Positions 37,207 to 46,706 of a stretch of 61,369 nt of DNA are shown piece by piece. Position numbers and translations under genes: made by a program. The stretch is from CAYMFD01 sp964389475 (GTDB lineage Bacteria > Bacteroidota > Bacteroidia > Chitinophagales > Saprospiraceae), in NCBI GenBank assembly GCA_964389475.1, contig CAYMFD010000008.1, positions 1-61,369 of the forward strand, written 5' to 3'. Under the pieces are notes generated by a model that saw only the letters and a program-made list of their open reading frames with translations, was not told the origin of the DNA and did not search any database. Within the stretch, counting starts at the first letter, position 1; every line of letters starts with the position of its first letter.

Positions 37207-37803
37207 GTATCAGGATATACGGACCACTGCCCAAAAGTGGTATAGCATATCAAAATCAGTAGATCGTGGGATAGGCAATTAATCTAGAGATAGTAGCGTC
37301 TCTAACAGTGTTTTAATCTTAAAATACTCATTAAGAAAAACCCAAATTTGTTGTCACTTTGGCTTTACCCACAGTACCCAAAGGTCAAGACGGAGTAAGG
37401 CAAATGCTTCCTTCGTCGCACCGTGGTCTTCGTACGTGTAAATTGCGTCGTCCTTGATATCATTAAAAGTCACCAAGTAATTCTAGCGATCTCATCATCA
37501 ACGATATTGCAAAAAATATTTTATGTGCAATCTCTGCGGACCGCACATTTACCTACTTCGCCACTTTTGCTGAACACCGTCGTTTACTACCGCTGCCTTT
37601 GCACCCTTCTTCGGGTTTAACTTAAAACTATCTATTGGCTTAAATCGGCATACACGCTTTCTAAACCATTGAATTTCTGCCATAAAGTTGTCCACTATGT
37701 ATAGCTCCATTTTGAGTTATGACTATTCAAAGCATTCCCAGCCGACGACTGAAGCGACAAGTCGTACAATGCTGTCAATTGGTTGTATATATGCCAGATA
37801 TCC
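37207..37803. other. 597-bp region without a convincing gene
   Basis: The longest gap without a gene in the window. Its open frames are short and have no protein-like character. I note a possible promoter-like TTTTG (37565-37569) and TGCCTTTG (37594-37601) pair close to the Bacteroidota spacing, an AT-rich hairpin-like stretch near 37500-37530, and no tRNA, tmRNA or RNase P consensus. It could hold a small RNA or a decayed gene; neither is demonstrated. Confidence 0.4.
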
Positions 37804-38430
37804 CTAGACTAGATCGGTGTCATCTAGCAATTGCTTAAACTCCGCCGTGATCATAGAAGTAGCACCCCATAGTACATGCCCGTTAAGGTCGTAGTACGGT
37901 ACGTCTCGCATCGCCTGGCCTCGTACGTCGAGGTCATCCCTCGTGACAGATAATGCTCTGACCTCAGCAAGTGATATCTCTATAATACTCTCTACCTCAC
38001 TCTGCTGCAGCACAAAATCTGGCGTGTAGTTGATGACACCTATATATGGGTAGACCATAAAGTTGCTTGGTATAACGTATAGCTCACTGAGGGGCCTTAC
38101 CACCTCTACAGTCGATCTAGGCACTCCTATCTCCTCCTCTAGTTCGCGACATGCTGCTGCGGCATAGTCAGCATCAGAGGACTCGACCTTACCGCCTGGT
38201 AGGGATATTTGGCCAGCGTGCTTGTCATTGGGCTGATTACGAGATCGCTCGATGTACACGGTATACCATTCTTCGTCTCGTGGATAAATCAAAAACATTA
38301 CTGCCGCCTCTCGATAACCACTGACTGGAGGATCGTAATCACGAATAGGACGTGGAGATAGCGACCTATGTGCCACTCGACCCGATAGCTTTACACTTTC
38401 TTGCCTTAGTGACTCTACAATACTGGTCAT
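37804..38430 (-). CDS. Nudix hydrolase, CoA pyrophosphatase type
   Basis: A 208-residue Nudix enzyme. The UPF0035 signature of CoA diphosphatases (RSRNQPNDKHAGQISLPGGK) directly precedes the Nudix box end RELEEEIGV. Such enzymes cut CoA and related compounds to 4'-phosphopantetheine and 3',5'-ADP. I start at the ATG at 38430; earlier starts up to 38529 would overlap the upstream gene. It follows the mannosyltransferase-like gene in the same direction with a 77-bp gap. Confidence 0.85.
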   Translation of the reverse strand: MTSIVESLRQESVKLSGRVAHRSLSPRPIRDYDPPVSGYREAAVMFLIYPRDEEWYTVYIERSRNQPNDKHAGQISLPGGKVESSDADYAAAACRELEEEIGVPRSTVEVVRPLSELYVIPSNFMVYPYIGVINYTPDFVLQQSEVESIIEISLAEVRALSVTRDDLDVRGQAMRDVPYYDLNGHVLWGATSMITAEFKQLLDDTDLV

Positions 38431-38507
38431 TGTCCTCATACTCGATATCATACCTAGAAATTCTACAGATAGCCTACGATAGCTACACTCCTTTCTTAGT
38501 AACAGCA

Positions 38508-39590
38508 CTAGCCAATGTTGGTTATCCAATCATCATACTTATGGATAACTTTCGTCCATTCGAAGCCACGGACCAGTCTCGACAAGTCTCGTTGCTGATC
38601 AAGCCTATCTGATAGGATACGCTGCATAGTCTCCACTGCCTCAAGAGTAGTCTCATAGTAGAGCTCAGGATAGTCATCCGTGGGCACGTAGTCTGGGTAG
38701 GCTAGTCGTCTAGGTAGTACCGGTGTGGCACCATAGTAGATAGCCTCTACGACAGATATACCGAAAAAGTCTTGCTTACTCGTAACTAGCGCTATGTCTG
38801 ACTGGGCTAGAAGATCCAGGTAGTCAACTCGGCTAGCGGTATAGCCCCAGTGGAGGATCTGCCCAGCGAATCGCTCCTTGATCTCATCAAACACGGGCGG
38901 ATAACGCTTGTACGATGGACCACAAACGATAAGGTTAAAGTCGTAGCCCTTACCCAGCCTACACAGTATATCGTACCAGTCTTGCGGGTTTTTGTCATAC
39001 TCCCAGCGATGATTCCACAAGATGGTAGGTAGCTCTCGCTGTGCTCTATCCACGATAGTATCGAATGTAAATCCGAGCGGTACCACCTTTGACTTGTCAG
39101 CTATCGTCTCCACCAGGCTCGTCATTTGATAATCTGGGAAGGCAGCCAAAAATGTGGGTAATGCCGACAACAACGACTCCCTATGGTAGTGACTATTGAA
39201 GGCAACGGCATCGGCAGATAGCAGGCTCGTATAATTGATCCAGCCATAGTGTCGGTCTCTATGCAGCGATACATCTGGATCACTGTCAGACCATGGATAG
39301 GTTATCTGGTTCTCGTGCATGTATAAGAGGCAAGGCACGGATCGCCATGCTAGTGGCAGCAGACCTCTAAATGCCGCCACATCCATCATATCCGTAACGA
39401 TGATTCGATCAGGCATGGGCAACCCTGCCGCCTGCTCTGCCATATATACGGCTGCACCATGCATACGCCACTTCCAGTGTCGCCCAGGCATGGTCACCAG
39501 CCTTATATCTAGGCTAGAGTGCTCATGTAGCCCATCTGCCCACTGCTTATGGCTCTCCGTATAGAATGGCGCAAAGAGTACTACCCTCAC
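38508..39590 (-). CDS. DUF3524 glycosyltransferase, tRNA-queuosine alpha-mannosyltransferase-like
   Basis: A 360-residue GT-B type enzyme of the DUF3524 family. The N-terminal signature is APFYTESHKQWADGLHEHSS followed by MPGRHWKWRMHGAAVYMAEQ, as in the tRNA-queuosine mannosyltransferase (QTMAN) family that adds mannose to queuosine in tRNA-Asp. The C-terminal half has the glycosyltransferase motifs WGYTASRVDYLDLLAQSDI and FFGISVVEAIYYGATPVLP. The start is GTG and overlaps the stop of the upstream membrane protein (GTGA). The RNA target is inferred from the family; queuosine synthesis genes are not in this window. Confidence 0.8.
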   Translation of the reverse strand: MRVVLFAPFYTESHKQWADGLHEHSSLDIRLVTMPGRHWKWRMHGAAVYMAEQAAGLPMPDRIIVTDMMDVAAFRGLLPLAWRSVPCLLYMHENQITYPWSDSDPDVSLHRDRHYGWINYTSLLSADAVAFNSHYHRESLLSALPTFLAAFPDYQMTSLVETIADKSKVVPLGFTFDTIVDRAQRELPTILWNHRWEYDKNPQDWYDILCRLGKGYDFNLIVCGPSYKRYPPVFDEIKERFAGQILHWGYTASRVDYLDLLAQSDIALVTSKQDFFGISVVEAIYYGATPVLPRRLAYPDYVPTDDYPELYYETTLEAVETMQRILSDRLDQQRDLSRLVRGFEWTKVIHKYDDWITNIG

Positions 39591-39958
39591 TGGCGCTTAC
39601 CTACGATCTCATTCATATAAGCGATCACCACTAGACCAGCGTATATAAGACACGTCGACCCTACCAGGGGATTGGGCAGCGTACCACCACGATACAGGGC
39701 CACGAAGTACAGGCCAGACATCATGTATAGGGCTATGATACTAAGGTAGATCTTCCTAAACACCTCCACATCACGGACCTCCTTGCCTATCAGATAGCAC
39801 ATAACCCCAAAAATAAAGAGGGCGATCCCATAGAGCTTACTCACATGGACGGCCCCTTGGTTACCCTCTGCAAAAGGTATAAACTCTGGTTGCCATAGCA
39901 GGACCAATCCGAAGGCTATCGCGACACAGGTATGGACATGAAAAAGTTTCATCAGCAT
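39587..39958 (-). CDS. four-helix integral membrane protein, unknown
   Basis: About 124 residues, almost wholly hydrophobic, with four predicted transmembrane segments and no family that I recognise. I start at the ATG at 39958; two ATGs and a longer frame to 40000 exist, but the longest would overlap the divergent GldE-like gene. Its stop overlaps the next gene's GTG, so it is translationally coupled to the DUF3524 glycosyltransferase; whether it is a functional partner is unknown. Confidence 0.6.
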   Translation of the reverse strand: MLMKLFHVHTCVAIAFGLVLLWQPEFIPFAEGNQGAVHVSKLYGIALFIFGVMCYLIGKEVRDVEVFRKIYLSIIALYMMSGLYFVALYRGGTLPNPLVGSTCLIYAGLVVIAYMNEIVGKRQ

Positions 39959-40009
39959 AGGGTATAAAGGTACAAACCTCCCTATCGGTTTTTGCAGCAT
40001 CTTTGTAAC

Positions 40010-41257
40010 ATGCTACTATTCGGTATTTTAATATCGTTGATACTATCCGCTCTGTTCTCTGGTTCAGAGATCGCCTTTGTGTCAGCTAATAAACTCGGGA
40101 TCGAGGTCCTCAAAAATAAGTCTAGCCGACGAGGGCAGATACTATCCGCCCTATACGAGCGACCACGTGACTTTATCGGCACCATGCTCGTGGGTAACAA
40201 CATCTGTCTGGTGATCTTCACCATATTGATGACGTCACTGCTAGAGCCAGCTGTAGGATCTATCCTAGGCGAGAGACCATTTGTCACATCGCTCGGCATT
40301 ACTGTCTTGATTACGATCGTAGTTCTGATATTCGGTGAGTTTCTACCCAAGACGATCTTTAGGCTATACAGCAATGAGATACTCTATCGTCTGAGTTACC
40401 CACTGAGTTTCTTTAAGACCCTCCTGCAGATACCAGCTTGGATGATGACTTCGCTCTCATCTCTACTCATACGTAAGCTGCTGGGCCTATCGATGGAGGA
40501 GACGCAAGACTCCCTCACCAAGCTAGACCTAGAGCACTATATCAATGATACGATCACTGAGGAGGAAGCTATCGACAAGGAGATCTTGACCAATGCGCTA
40601 AACCTCAACCAGGTACGGGTACGTGACTGCATGGTACCGCGTACAGAGGTGGTAGCCATAGACAAGACCTCGACAATAGACGAAGCGATAGAGGCCTTTA
40701 AGGAGTCTCGCCTGAGTCGCCTAGTCGTTGTAGACGGCGATATCGACGAGGTGATCGGCTATGTACACCACCAGCAACTGCTTACTAATCCTAAGTCACT
40801 CAAGCGTCTGCCTATTGCCATGATATTCGTGCCAGAGGCAATGAATGCGCAAGACCTGCTGCTACGATTTATAAAAGACAATGTGGGAATCGCCTGCGTG
40901 GTTGACGAATTTGGGGGTACGGCTGGACTGATCACACTAGAGGATATCCTAGAGGAGATCTTCGGAGAGATAGAGGACGAGCACGATGATGAATCACACA
41001 TCGAGCAGCATATCGGCGATAACGAATACTTATTTAGCGGTAGACTAGAGATAGACTACCTCAACGAGAAATACGACCACCTAGACCTGCCTCAAGGCGA
41101 GTATCAAACCCTCAGTGGTTACATCGTAATGACGTCTGGCGAGATACCAGACGAGGGCCAAAGTATGGAAAAGGACGGATATAGCTTCGTCCTCGAAAAG
41201 GTAAGTAACACCAAGATAGACCTCGTACGAGTGATAAGGCTCGAGACAGAGGTTTAG
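40010..41257 (+). CDS. gldE: GldE-like CNNM/CBS-domain membrane protein
   Basis: A 415-residue protein of the hemolysin C/CorC family: a CNNM transmembrane domain at about 1-180 (SALFSGSEIAFVSANKLGIE, GEFLPKTIFRL), two CBS domains at about 200-320 (VRDCMVPRTEVVAIDKTSTI; DNVGIACVVDEFGGTAGLIT) and a CorC/HlyC C-terminal domain. In Bacteroidota this architecture is annotated as gliding-motility-associated protein GldE, whose gene usually neighbours gldD; gldD is not here, so a general divalent-cation efflux protein is the alternative. I start at the ATG at 40010; a TTG six codons earlier is possible. Confidence 0.8.
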   Translation: MLLFGILISLILSALFSGSEIAFVSANKLGIEVLKNKSSRRGQILSALYERPRDFIGTMLVGNNICLVIFTILMTSLLEPAVGSILGERPFVTSLGITVLITIVVLIFGEFLPKTIFRLYSNEILYRLSYPLSFFKTLLQIPAWMMTSLSSLLIRKLLGLSMEETQDSLTKLDLEHYINDTITEEEAIDKEILTNALNLNQVRVRDCMVPRTEVVAIDKTSTIDEAIEAFKESRLSRLVVVDGDIDEVIGYVHHQQLLTNPKSLKRLPIAMIFVPEAMNAQDLLLRFIKDNVGIACVVDEFGGTAGLITLEDILEEIFGEIEDEHDDESHIEQHIGDNEYLFSGRLEIDYLNEKYDHLDLPQGEYQTLSGYIVMTSGEIPDEGQSMEKDGYSFVLEKVSNTKIDLVRVIRLETEV

Positions 41258-41286
41258 TCTAGGATAACAGTATCAACTACTGAGTA

Positions 41287-41715
41287 CTACCGATTAACCT
41301 TGGTTCTCAAGAACAGCGCTAAGTCTTCGTGACCTGCCTTGTTAGCTACTTGCCATAGTCTCAGCTCCCCGTCGTATGCATACTCCATATCAGCCCCAGC
41401 CTTTAGCAGTGCCTCTACTAGTGCTTTGTCGCCTTGCTTGACGGCAAATACCAGTGGAGATTTTTTATTGCTCTGTAGATTTACATCAGCACCCTTCTCT
41501 ATCAGCTGCATAGCCACATCTATATGACCCTGCTCGATAGACTTATTGAGGAGTGTATAATCCTTACTCTTGGCATTGATGTCCTCACCGCTCGACAGGT
41601 AAGAGATCGTACTATTGGTATAGCCCTCTTCTAGATCTGTAATGGCTACATGTACCTGTGCATTAAGTGCAACTCCGCAAATCGCTAGTACGGCGACAAA
41701 GAATAGTTTTCTCAT
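41287..41715 (-). CDS. ankyrin-repeat secreted protein
   Basis: A 142-residue protein with a signal peptide (LFFVAVLAICGVALNAQ) and two to three ankyrin repeats: LNKSIEQGHIDVAMQLIEKG, PLVFAVKQGDKALVEALLKA and a last half repeat. Secreted ankyrin proteins in Bacteroidota usually lie in the periplasm and mediate protein binding, often in catalase-linked or toxin-immunity contexts, but no such partner lies nearby. I start at the ATG that begins the signal peptide. Confidence 0.75.
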   Translation of the reverse strand: MRKLFFVAVLAICGVALNAQVHVAITDLEEGYTNSTISYLSSGEDINAKSKDYTLLNKSIEQGHIDVAMQLIEKGADVNLQSNKKSPLVFAVKQGDKALVEALLKAGADMEYAYDGELRLWQVANKAGHEDLALFLRTKVNR

Positions 41716-41836
41716 TTTAATCATTTAGTGTAGTCTCTAATGAGTTAGTAGCTAGCAAGATACAGCAAATTACCTATCCAAACCACAACCTCTAATGAGA
41801 TAGATACTCTGAGGCTTAAAATAGTCCACTGACCAG

Positions 41837-43240
41837 CTAGAGATCTTGTAAAGTAATATGTGTCTGATCTAGGATCTGTCGGGCCTCGGCTGCCGTAGTA
41901 CCCTGCGCATATACGCGAAGCACAGGCTCGGTGCCAGACGGTCTGATCATGACCCAATCGTCATCGCTGAGGTAAAACTTGTACCCGTCGATCATCTCCG
42001 TACGTATAACAGACCGGCTACCTATGGAGGTTACCTGTCCCGCCTTGCACTTCTCGATGATGGCCTCTTTCTTATCATTATCGATGTGGAGGTCATCGCG
42101 ATCCATGCTAAAACGACCCACCTTACTATATATCTCTTCGATCAAGGTGTTGATACCCTTGCCTGTCTTGGCCATAAACTCCATCACCAGCAGGGCTATC
42201 CAGATACCATCTCGCTCGGGTATAAATCCTTTGACAGCTAGCCCGCCACTCTCCTCGCCAGCTACGATAATATCCTCCTTTGTCATTATCTCGGCTAGGT
42301 ACTTAAACCCGATCTTGGTGATCTCAATCTCCATACCGTAGTGCTCGGCTAGGCGCTTCATCTTGTCTGTGACAGAAAAGGTAACGGCCACCTTGCCCGT
42401 CATCCCCTTATGCTCGTGTAAGTAGTATAGCAGGAGGAGCAATATGTGATGGCTATCTACGAATGTCCCATGCTCGTCCATGAGGCCTATACGATCAGCA
42501 TCACCATCATTGGCCAGACCCAGTGTCAGGTCGTCTCGCTCTGCCAGCAGGCTACTCAGCTCGCCGAGGTTTCTAGCGATAGGCTCTGGCGCCTGTCCTC
42601 TGAAACTAGGGTTCTGATCGCAGTGCAGCAAGGCAGCCTCTGGAAATAGACGGCTCACCACATTTTGCCCAGCGCCATACATAGCATCATAGCCGAGCTT
42701 AACGTGACTGTTGCGTATAGCCTCAAGGTCAAAGTTCTCCTCGACCTCTCTCATGTACATCTCTTCGAGGTCTACATACTCTAGTAGTCCATCCTCAAGT
42801 CTGCGATCTAGACCGTCTAGAAACCCAAGAGGCGTAGCAGGTATCACGGCCTCTACAGCGGCAATATCATCTGGTAGTGTAGGGCCTCCGAAAGATGACT
42901 TGAGCTTAAATCCATTGTAACTAGGTGGGTTATGACTAGCTGTGACGACGATACCTATATCTGCTGATAAGCGTACCACCCCTAGCGATACCATCGGTGT
43001 ACTGACCATCCCTTTGGCCATATGCACCTTGATACCAAAGTGGGTGCAGACCTCTGCGATCGTGGTAGCAAACATCTCTCCACCAAAGCGACAATCATGG
43101 CCTAGGACTAGAGAAGACTTACCCGTCTGCAACATCCACTTGGCAGTCGCCTCAGCTAACCGCTTGACATTACCGACTGTATAGTCTTTAGCGATAATGG
43201 CTCTCCAGCCATCTGTCCCAAACTTGATCGTATTATTCAT
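41837..43240 (-). CDS. phosphohexomutase (phosphoglucomutase/phosphomannomutase)
   Basis: A 467-residue alpha-D-phosphohexomutase: N-terminal KFGTDGWRAIIAKD, the phosphoserine loop VVTASHNPPSYNGFK (active Ser), metal loop LANDGDADRIGLMD and the sugar-phosphate loop RPSGTEPVLRVYAQG. The hexose specificity (glucose, mannose or glucosamine) cannot be told; GEESGGLAVKGFIPERDGI, written here as GEESGGL and PERDGI, fits the glucose/mannose group. I start at the ATG at 43240, just after a CAAAAACCGT leader motif. It precedes no other leftward gene closely. Confidence 0.88.
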   Translation of the reverse strand: MNNTIKFGTDGWRAIIAKDYTVGNVKRLAEATAKWMLQTGKSSLVLGHDCRFGGEMFATTIAEVCTHFGIKVHMAKGMVSTPMVSLGVVRLSADIGIVVTASHNPPSYNGFKLKSSFGGPTLPDDIAAVEAVIPATPLGFLDGLDRRLEDGLLEYVDLEEMYMREVEENFDLEAIRNSHVKLGYDAMYGAGQNVVSRLFPEAALLHCDQNPSFRGQAPEPIARNLGELSSLLAERDDLTLGLANDGDADRIGLMDEHGTFVDSHHILLLLLYYLHEHKGMTGKVAVTFSVTDKMKRLAEHYGMEIEITKIGFKYLAEIMTKEDIIVAGEESGGLAVKGFIPERDGIWIALLVMEFMAKTGKGINTLIEEIYSKVGRFSMDRDDLHIDNDKKEAIIEKCKAGQVTSIGSRSVIRTEMIDGYKFYLSDDDWVMIRPSGTEPVLRVYAQGTTAAEARQILDQTHITLQDL

Positions 43241-43343
43241 ATTTACGGTTTTTGGATGCAATACCAGTCTGTACTACGAAGGGGTGTAACAGAAAAGGTA
43301 TAATATGCTTCAAGATACGAAAAGCATAACCACTACTGGAATA

Positions 43344-43802
43344 CTACAATAGCTTTCTTACTCGGTCCATCTCCCGCTTCATATCTTTTTGCTTGATACT
43401 ATCTCGCTTATCGTAGGCCTTCTTACCCTGCGCTAGCCATAGTTCGATCTTGATAAAGCCTCGATCTGAGAGGTAGAGTTTATAAGGTACGATGGTCAGG
43501 CCCTTCTCGGTGACCCTACGGAGTAGTTTGTGTAGTTCGCTCTTCTTAAGCAATAGGCGACGATCCCGCCTGCTCTCATGATTGTTGACATTACCATACT
43601 CGTACTCTCCGACGTACATGGACTTAAGCGTCAAGTTACCAGCTTTATCAAAAAGGCAGTAGGCGTCGTTAAGATTGGCATTGCCCGACTTGATACTCTT
43701 GACCTCGGTACCTAGCAGTACGAGCCCAGCCTCGAATACATCCATCTGATGATACTCGTATCTGGCCTTACGGTTTACTATTTCTATGGTCTTGCTGCTG
43801 AT
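43344..43802 (-). CDS. smpB: SsrA-binding protein SmpB, probably with a non-ATG start
   Basis: RNA-binding partner of tmRNA, needed to rescue stalled ribosomes by trans-translation. The visible core is FEAGLVLLGTEVKSIKSGNANLNDAYC, quoted here as two parts, and the tail KKAYDKRDSIKQKDMKREMD, both classical. Starting at the first ATG (43745) would drop about 19 residues that are clearly SmpB (KTIEIVNRKARYEYHQ). The reading frame is open up to the lpdA stop, with no ATG, GTG or TTG there, so initiation at ATC (43800-43802) or ATA (43806-43808) is inferred. The result is about 152 residues, the normal length. It lies directly in frame behind lpdA. Confidence 0.9.
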   Translation of the reverse strand: MSSKTIEIVNRKARYEYHQMDVFEAGLVLLGTEVKSIKSGNANLNDAYCLFDKAGNLTLKSMYVGEYEYGNVNNHESRRDRRLLLKKSELHKLLRRVTEKGLTIVPYKLYLSDRGFIKIELWLAQGKKAYDKRDSIKQKDMKREMDRVRKLL

Positions 43803-43814
43803 AACTATCTGTCT

Positions 43815-45218
43815 CTATATGTGCATGGCACGGTTACCAGTCGCCGCTAGTGCTGCTTCCTTGACTGCTTCGGTATAGGTAGGGTGTGGGTGGCATATGC
43901 GGGCCATATCCTCGGCACTCGCCCTGAACTCCATCAGTGCGACCGCCTCCATGATAAGGTCGGCTGCTCTAGCACCAACCATATGTACGCCTAGTAACTC
44001 GTCGGTCTCCTTGTCAGCCAGCACCTTGATCATCCCATCCGTATCAGTACTCGCTCGTGCTCGACCTAGGGCCTTGAATGGAAACTTACCGACCTTATAC
44101 GCTACGCCAGCCTCCTTTAACTCCTCCTCTGTCTTACCGACAGCGGATACCTCCGGCCATGTGTATACGACACCCGGTATGAGATTGTAATCTATGTGTG
44201 GTTGCTCGCCAGCTAGTAGCTCAGCCACATATACGCCTTCGTCCTCGGCCTTGTGAGCAAGCATGGCACCACGTACTACATCCCCTATGGCGTATATGCC
44301 TGGCACATTAGTCTCTAGGTGGTCATTGACGGCGATCCGCCCTCTATCATCTGTCTCGATACCTACAGCCTCAAGGTTGAGGCCATCCGTATACGCATAC
44401 CTACCTATGGCGACTAGACAGTAGTCTGCCTTTAGGTCAAAGGTATCTTCGCTGTCTCTCTTCTGTACGGTTACAGTGGCACTGGTCTTGGTCGCCTTAG
44501 TAGCTGTTACCTGGTGCTTGAGGTGAAACTTCATCCCCAGCTTCTTGAGTGACCGCATCATCTCTTTGCTGCAGTCCTTGTCCATACCGGCCAGGATCCT
44601 ATCTTGATACTCGACGACCTCAACCTCGGTACCTAGCCTAGCGAAAACAGAACCCAACTCTAGGCCTATCACTCCCGCTCCTACGACCACCATACGCTTA
44701 GGCACCTTCGTGATGTTAAGCGCTTCTGTGCTGGTAATGACGCGTTGCTTATTGTAGTTAAACATAGCTGGTGCTATCGGCTTACTACCCGTAGCGATGA
44801 TGACCTTAGCCGTCTCTAGCTCGGTGGTACTACCATCAGCCTTGGTAACTATGACGTGGGTACTGTCCTTAAACGAGCCGACCCCATTGTGTACGTCAAT
44901 CTTATTCTTCTTCATTAAGAACTCGATACCCTTCGTTGTCTGTGTAACGACGGAATTTTTGCGAGCAACCATCTGCTTCATATCGACTTTGGTGCCAGTC
45001 ATATTGATGCCATGCTCTGCAAAACTGTGGGTGGCATTGTGATAATGCTCAGACGAGTCTAGCAGCGCCTTACTCGGTATACACCCCACGTTGAGGCATG
45101 TACCGCCTAGCGTTGCATACTTCTCTATAAGGGCTACTGTCTTACCTAACTGTGATGCTCTTATGGCTGCTACGTATCCTCCAGGGCCTGAGCCTATGAC
45201 GACTACATCGTACTTCAT
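43815..45218 (-). CDS. lpdA: dihydrolipoyl dehydrogenase
   Basis: FAD/NAD enzyme (E3) that reoxidises lipoamide in pyruvate, 2-oxoglutarate and branched-chain dehydrogenases and in the glycine cleavage system. The signatures are complete: VVIGSGPGGYVAAIRASQLG (FAD), GGTCLNVGCIPSKALLDSSE (redox-active disulfide), VVVGAGVIGLELGSVFARLG (NAD), YAIGDVVRGAMLAHKAEDEG, and CHPHPTYTEAVKEAAL with the His-Glu pair near the C-terminus. Length of 467 residues is normal. smpB follows in the same frame after the TAG stop. Confidence 0.95.
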   Translation of the reverse strand: MKYDVVVIGSGPGGYVAAIRASQLGKTVALIEKYATLGGTCLNVGCIPSKALLDSSEHYHNATHSFAEHGINMTGTKVDMKQMVARKNSVVTQTTKGIEFLMKKNKIDVHNGVGSFKDSTHVIVTKADGSTTELETAKVIIATGSKPIAPAMFNYNKQRVITSTEALNITKVPKRMVVVGAGVIGLELGSVFARLGTEVEVVEYQDRILAGMDKDCSKEMMRSLKKLGMKFHLKHQVTATKATKTSATVTVQKRDSEDTFDLKADYCLVAIGRYAYTDGLNLEAVGIETDDRGRIAVNDHLETNVPGIYAIGDVVRGAMLAHKAEDEGVYVAELLAGEQPHIDYNLIPGVVYTWPEVSAVGKTEEELKEAGVAYKVGKFPFKALGRARASTDTDGMIKVLADKETDELLGVHMVGARAADLIMEAVALMEFRASAEDMARICHPHPTYTEAVKEAALAATGNRAMHI

Positions 45219-45260
45219 GCTTATTATCTTTATATGCTATGGGGTAGGTGGTCCAGCTGT

Positions 45261-46577
45261 CTATTCTGACTTCGCGGCGCCACCTCCATTGCCTTTATTT
45301 TTATTCCTTTGGTTACGACCTCTACCGCGACGACGATTGCCAGAACCTTTACCGCTAGGTTTATCGCCAGGTTTGTTGTCACCGGGCTTGTTATTGCGAC
45401 CAGCCTTGGGCTGTCCAGAAGACTGCTTGTTGTTTCGTCCCTTACTGCGCGAAGACTTGTTGCGACGTCCCTTGCCTCTACCACGTTTCTTTTTCTGGTC
45501 TGGTAGTTCGATCTCACCCGTCACATCTGCGAATTCGATCTCATCTTCTTTAGGATCCTCGACGACTACTGTGCTGTATTGCAAGAGATCCTCTGGTAGC
45601 TCATCTTGCTTATTCATCCAGAGTATCTTTCTCACATCCTCCTTATCAAGAGCTACTAGTGGTCCACGATTCTTAGGGTCTACGTAAGAGTAAAACATCA
45701 ATCCTTTGAAGATATTGGTCTTTACTAAGGTCGCCTTACCCTTCTTTGTTTTGATGTAGTTCGCCTTTTTTGGAAAGCTTGACAAAGCATCCATATAAGA
45801 GTCTAGCTCGTAGTTGAGGCAGCACTTGAGGCGACCACACTGCCCTGATAGCTTGCTTTGGTTGAGCGACAGATTTTGATATCTGGCAGCAGTGGTGGAT
45901 ACAGACTTAAAGTCAGATAGCCACGTGCTGCAGCACAGCTCACGTCCGCATGAGCCGATACCACCTATACGAGCACTCTCCTGCCTAGCGCCTATCTGCC
46001 TCATCTCTACCTTGATCCTAAACTCCTTGGCATAAGATCGTACGAGCTCTCTAAAGTCTATCCGACCCTCAGCAGTATAGAAGAATGTCGCCTTGCGCTT
46101 ATCGGCCTGATACTCTATATCACCGACCTTCATATCGAGGCCTATTGACCTGGCTATGACCCTTGCTTTTACCAGTGTAGGCCGCTCTAGTTGTCGTGCC
46201 TCTTCTAGTTTCTCTAGATCTCTAGCATTGGCTATACGGAGGAGGTCGTACTGTACACGATCTTCCTTGGCCCGCTTCTTACGCATCTGTAGGCGTACCA
46301 GCTCACCACTGAGAGAGATATGCCCTATATCGTAGCCACTGCCTGCATCGACAACGACTATATCACCAGTTACGGCACCTATTTTATTTCTAAAGAAATC
46401 CTTACGTGCTCCCTGCTTAAAGCTTACCTCAACGATGTCATATGCATTAGGATCATGGATGTCTAGGTCAGATATCCAGTCATACGTATTGCGCTTATTA
46501 CACCCTCCAGAGGAGCAGTGTCCTTTGTTACCACAGCCATCAGGAGAGCCTCCTGACCCACAACTACTACATCCCAT
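45261..46577 (-). CDS. ricT: PSP1-domain protein, RicT/YaaT-like
   Basis: A 438-residue protein. The first about 28 residues are Cys/Gly-rich. The PSP1 domain follows (about 45-290), with the two conserved Cys clusters GIGSCGRELCCSTWL and GQCGRLKCCLNYE that carry iron-sulfur ligands in RicT. The C-terminal about 90 residues are a basic Gly/Asn/Lys/Arg-rich disordered tail (typical of RNA-binding extensions). In Bacillus, RicT acts in the Ric(YlbF-YmcA-YaaT) complex that affects RNase Y; no RicA or RicF is visible here. It neighbours holB, as in Bacillus. Confidence 0.8.
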   Translation of the reverse strand: MGCSSCGSGGSPDGCGNKGHCSSGGCNKRNTYDWISDLDIHDPNAYDIVEVSFKQGARKDFFRNKIGAVTGDIVVVDAGSGYDIGHISLSGELVRLQMRKKRAKEDRVQYDLLRIANARDLEKLEEARQLERPTLVKARVIARSIGLDMKVGDIEYQADKRKATFFYTAEGRIDFRELVRSYAKEFRIKVEMRQIGARQESARIGGIGSCGRELCCSTWLSDFKSVSTTAARYQNLSLNQSKLSGQCGRLKCCLNYELDSYMDALSSFPKKANYIKTKKGKATLVKTNIFKGLMFYSYVDPKNRGPLVALDKEDVRKILWMNKQDELPEDLLQYSTVVVEDPKEDEIEFADVTGEIELPDQKKKRGRGKGRRNKSSRSKGRNNKQSSGQPKAGRNNKPGDNKPGDKPSGKGSGNRRRGRGRNQRNKNKGNGGGAAKSE

Positions 46578-46706
46578 CTTCTATATATTGTAGCCCTGTA
46601 GCGAATCGCAACCATACTCTCTAGTCAGATAAACGACCTCAACCAGCTATTAATCAGCATATTGGGCATTATCTAGAGCGGGCACTACCGAGGGCTCTTT
46701 TTTCTT

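Noticed and set aside
37423..37620. 65-codon frame in the non-coding stretch
   Set aside because: Its predicted protein (MVFVRVNCVVLDIIKSHQ...) has no domain, no start context and no likely neighbour relation.
46675..46698. Terminator between ricT and holB (AGAGC...GCTCT followed by T residues)
   Set aside because: The stem is only 5 bp with a 14-nt loop, and its T-run lies on the plus strand, opposite to both neighbouring genes.
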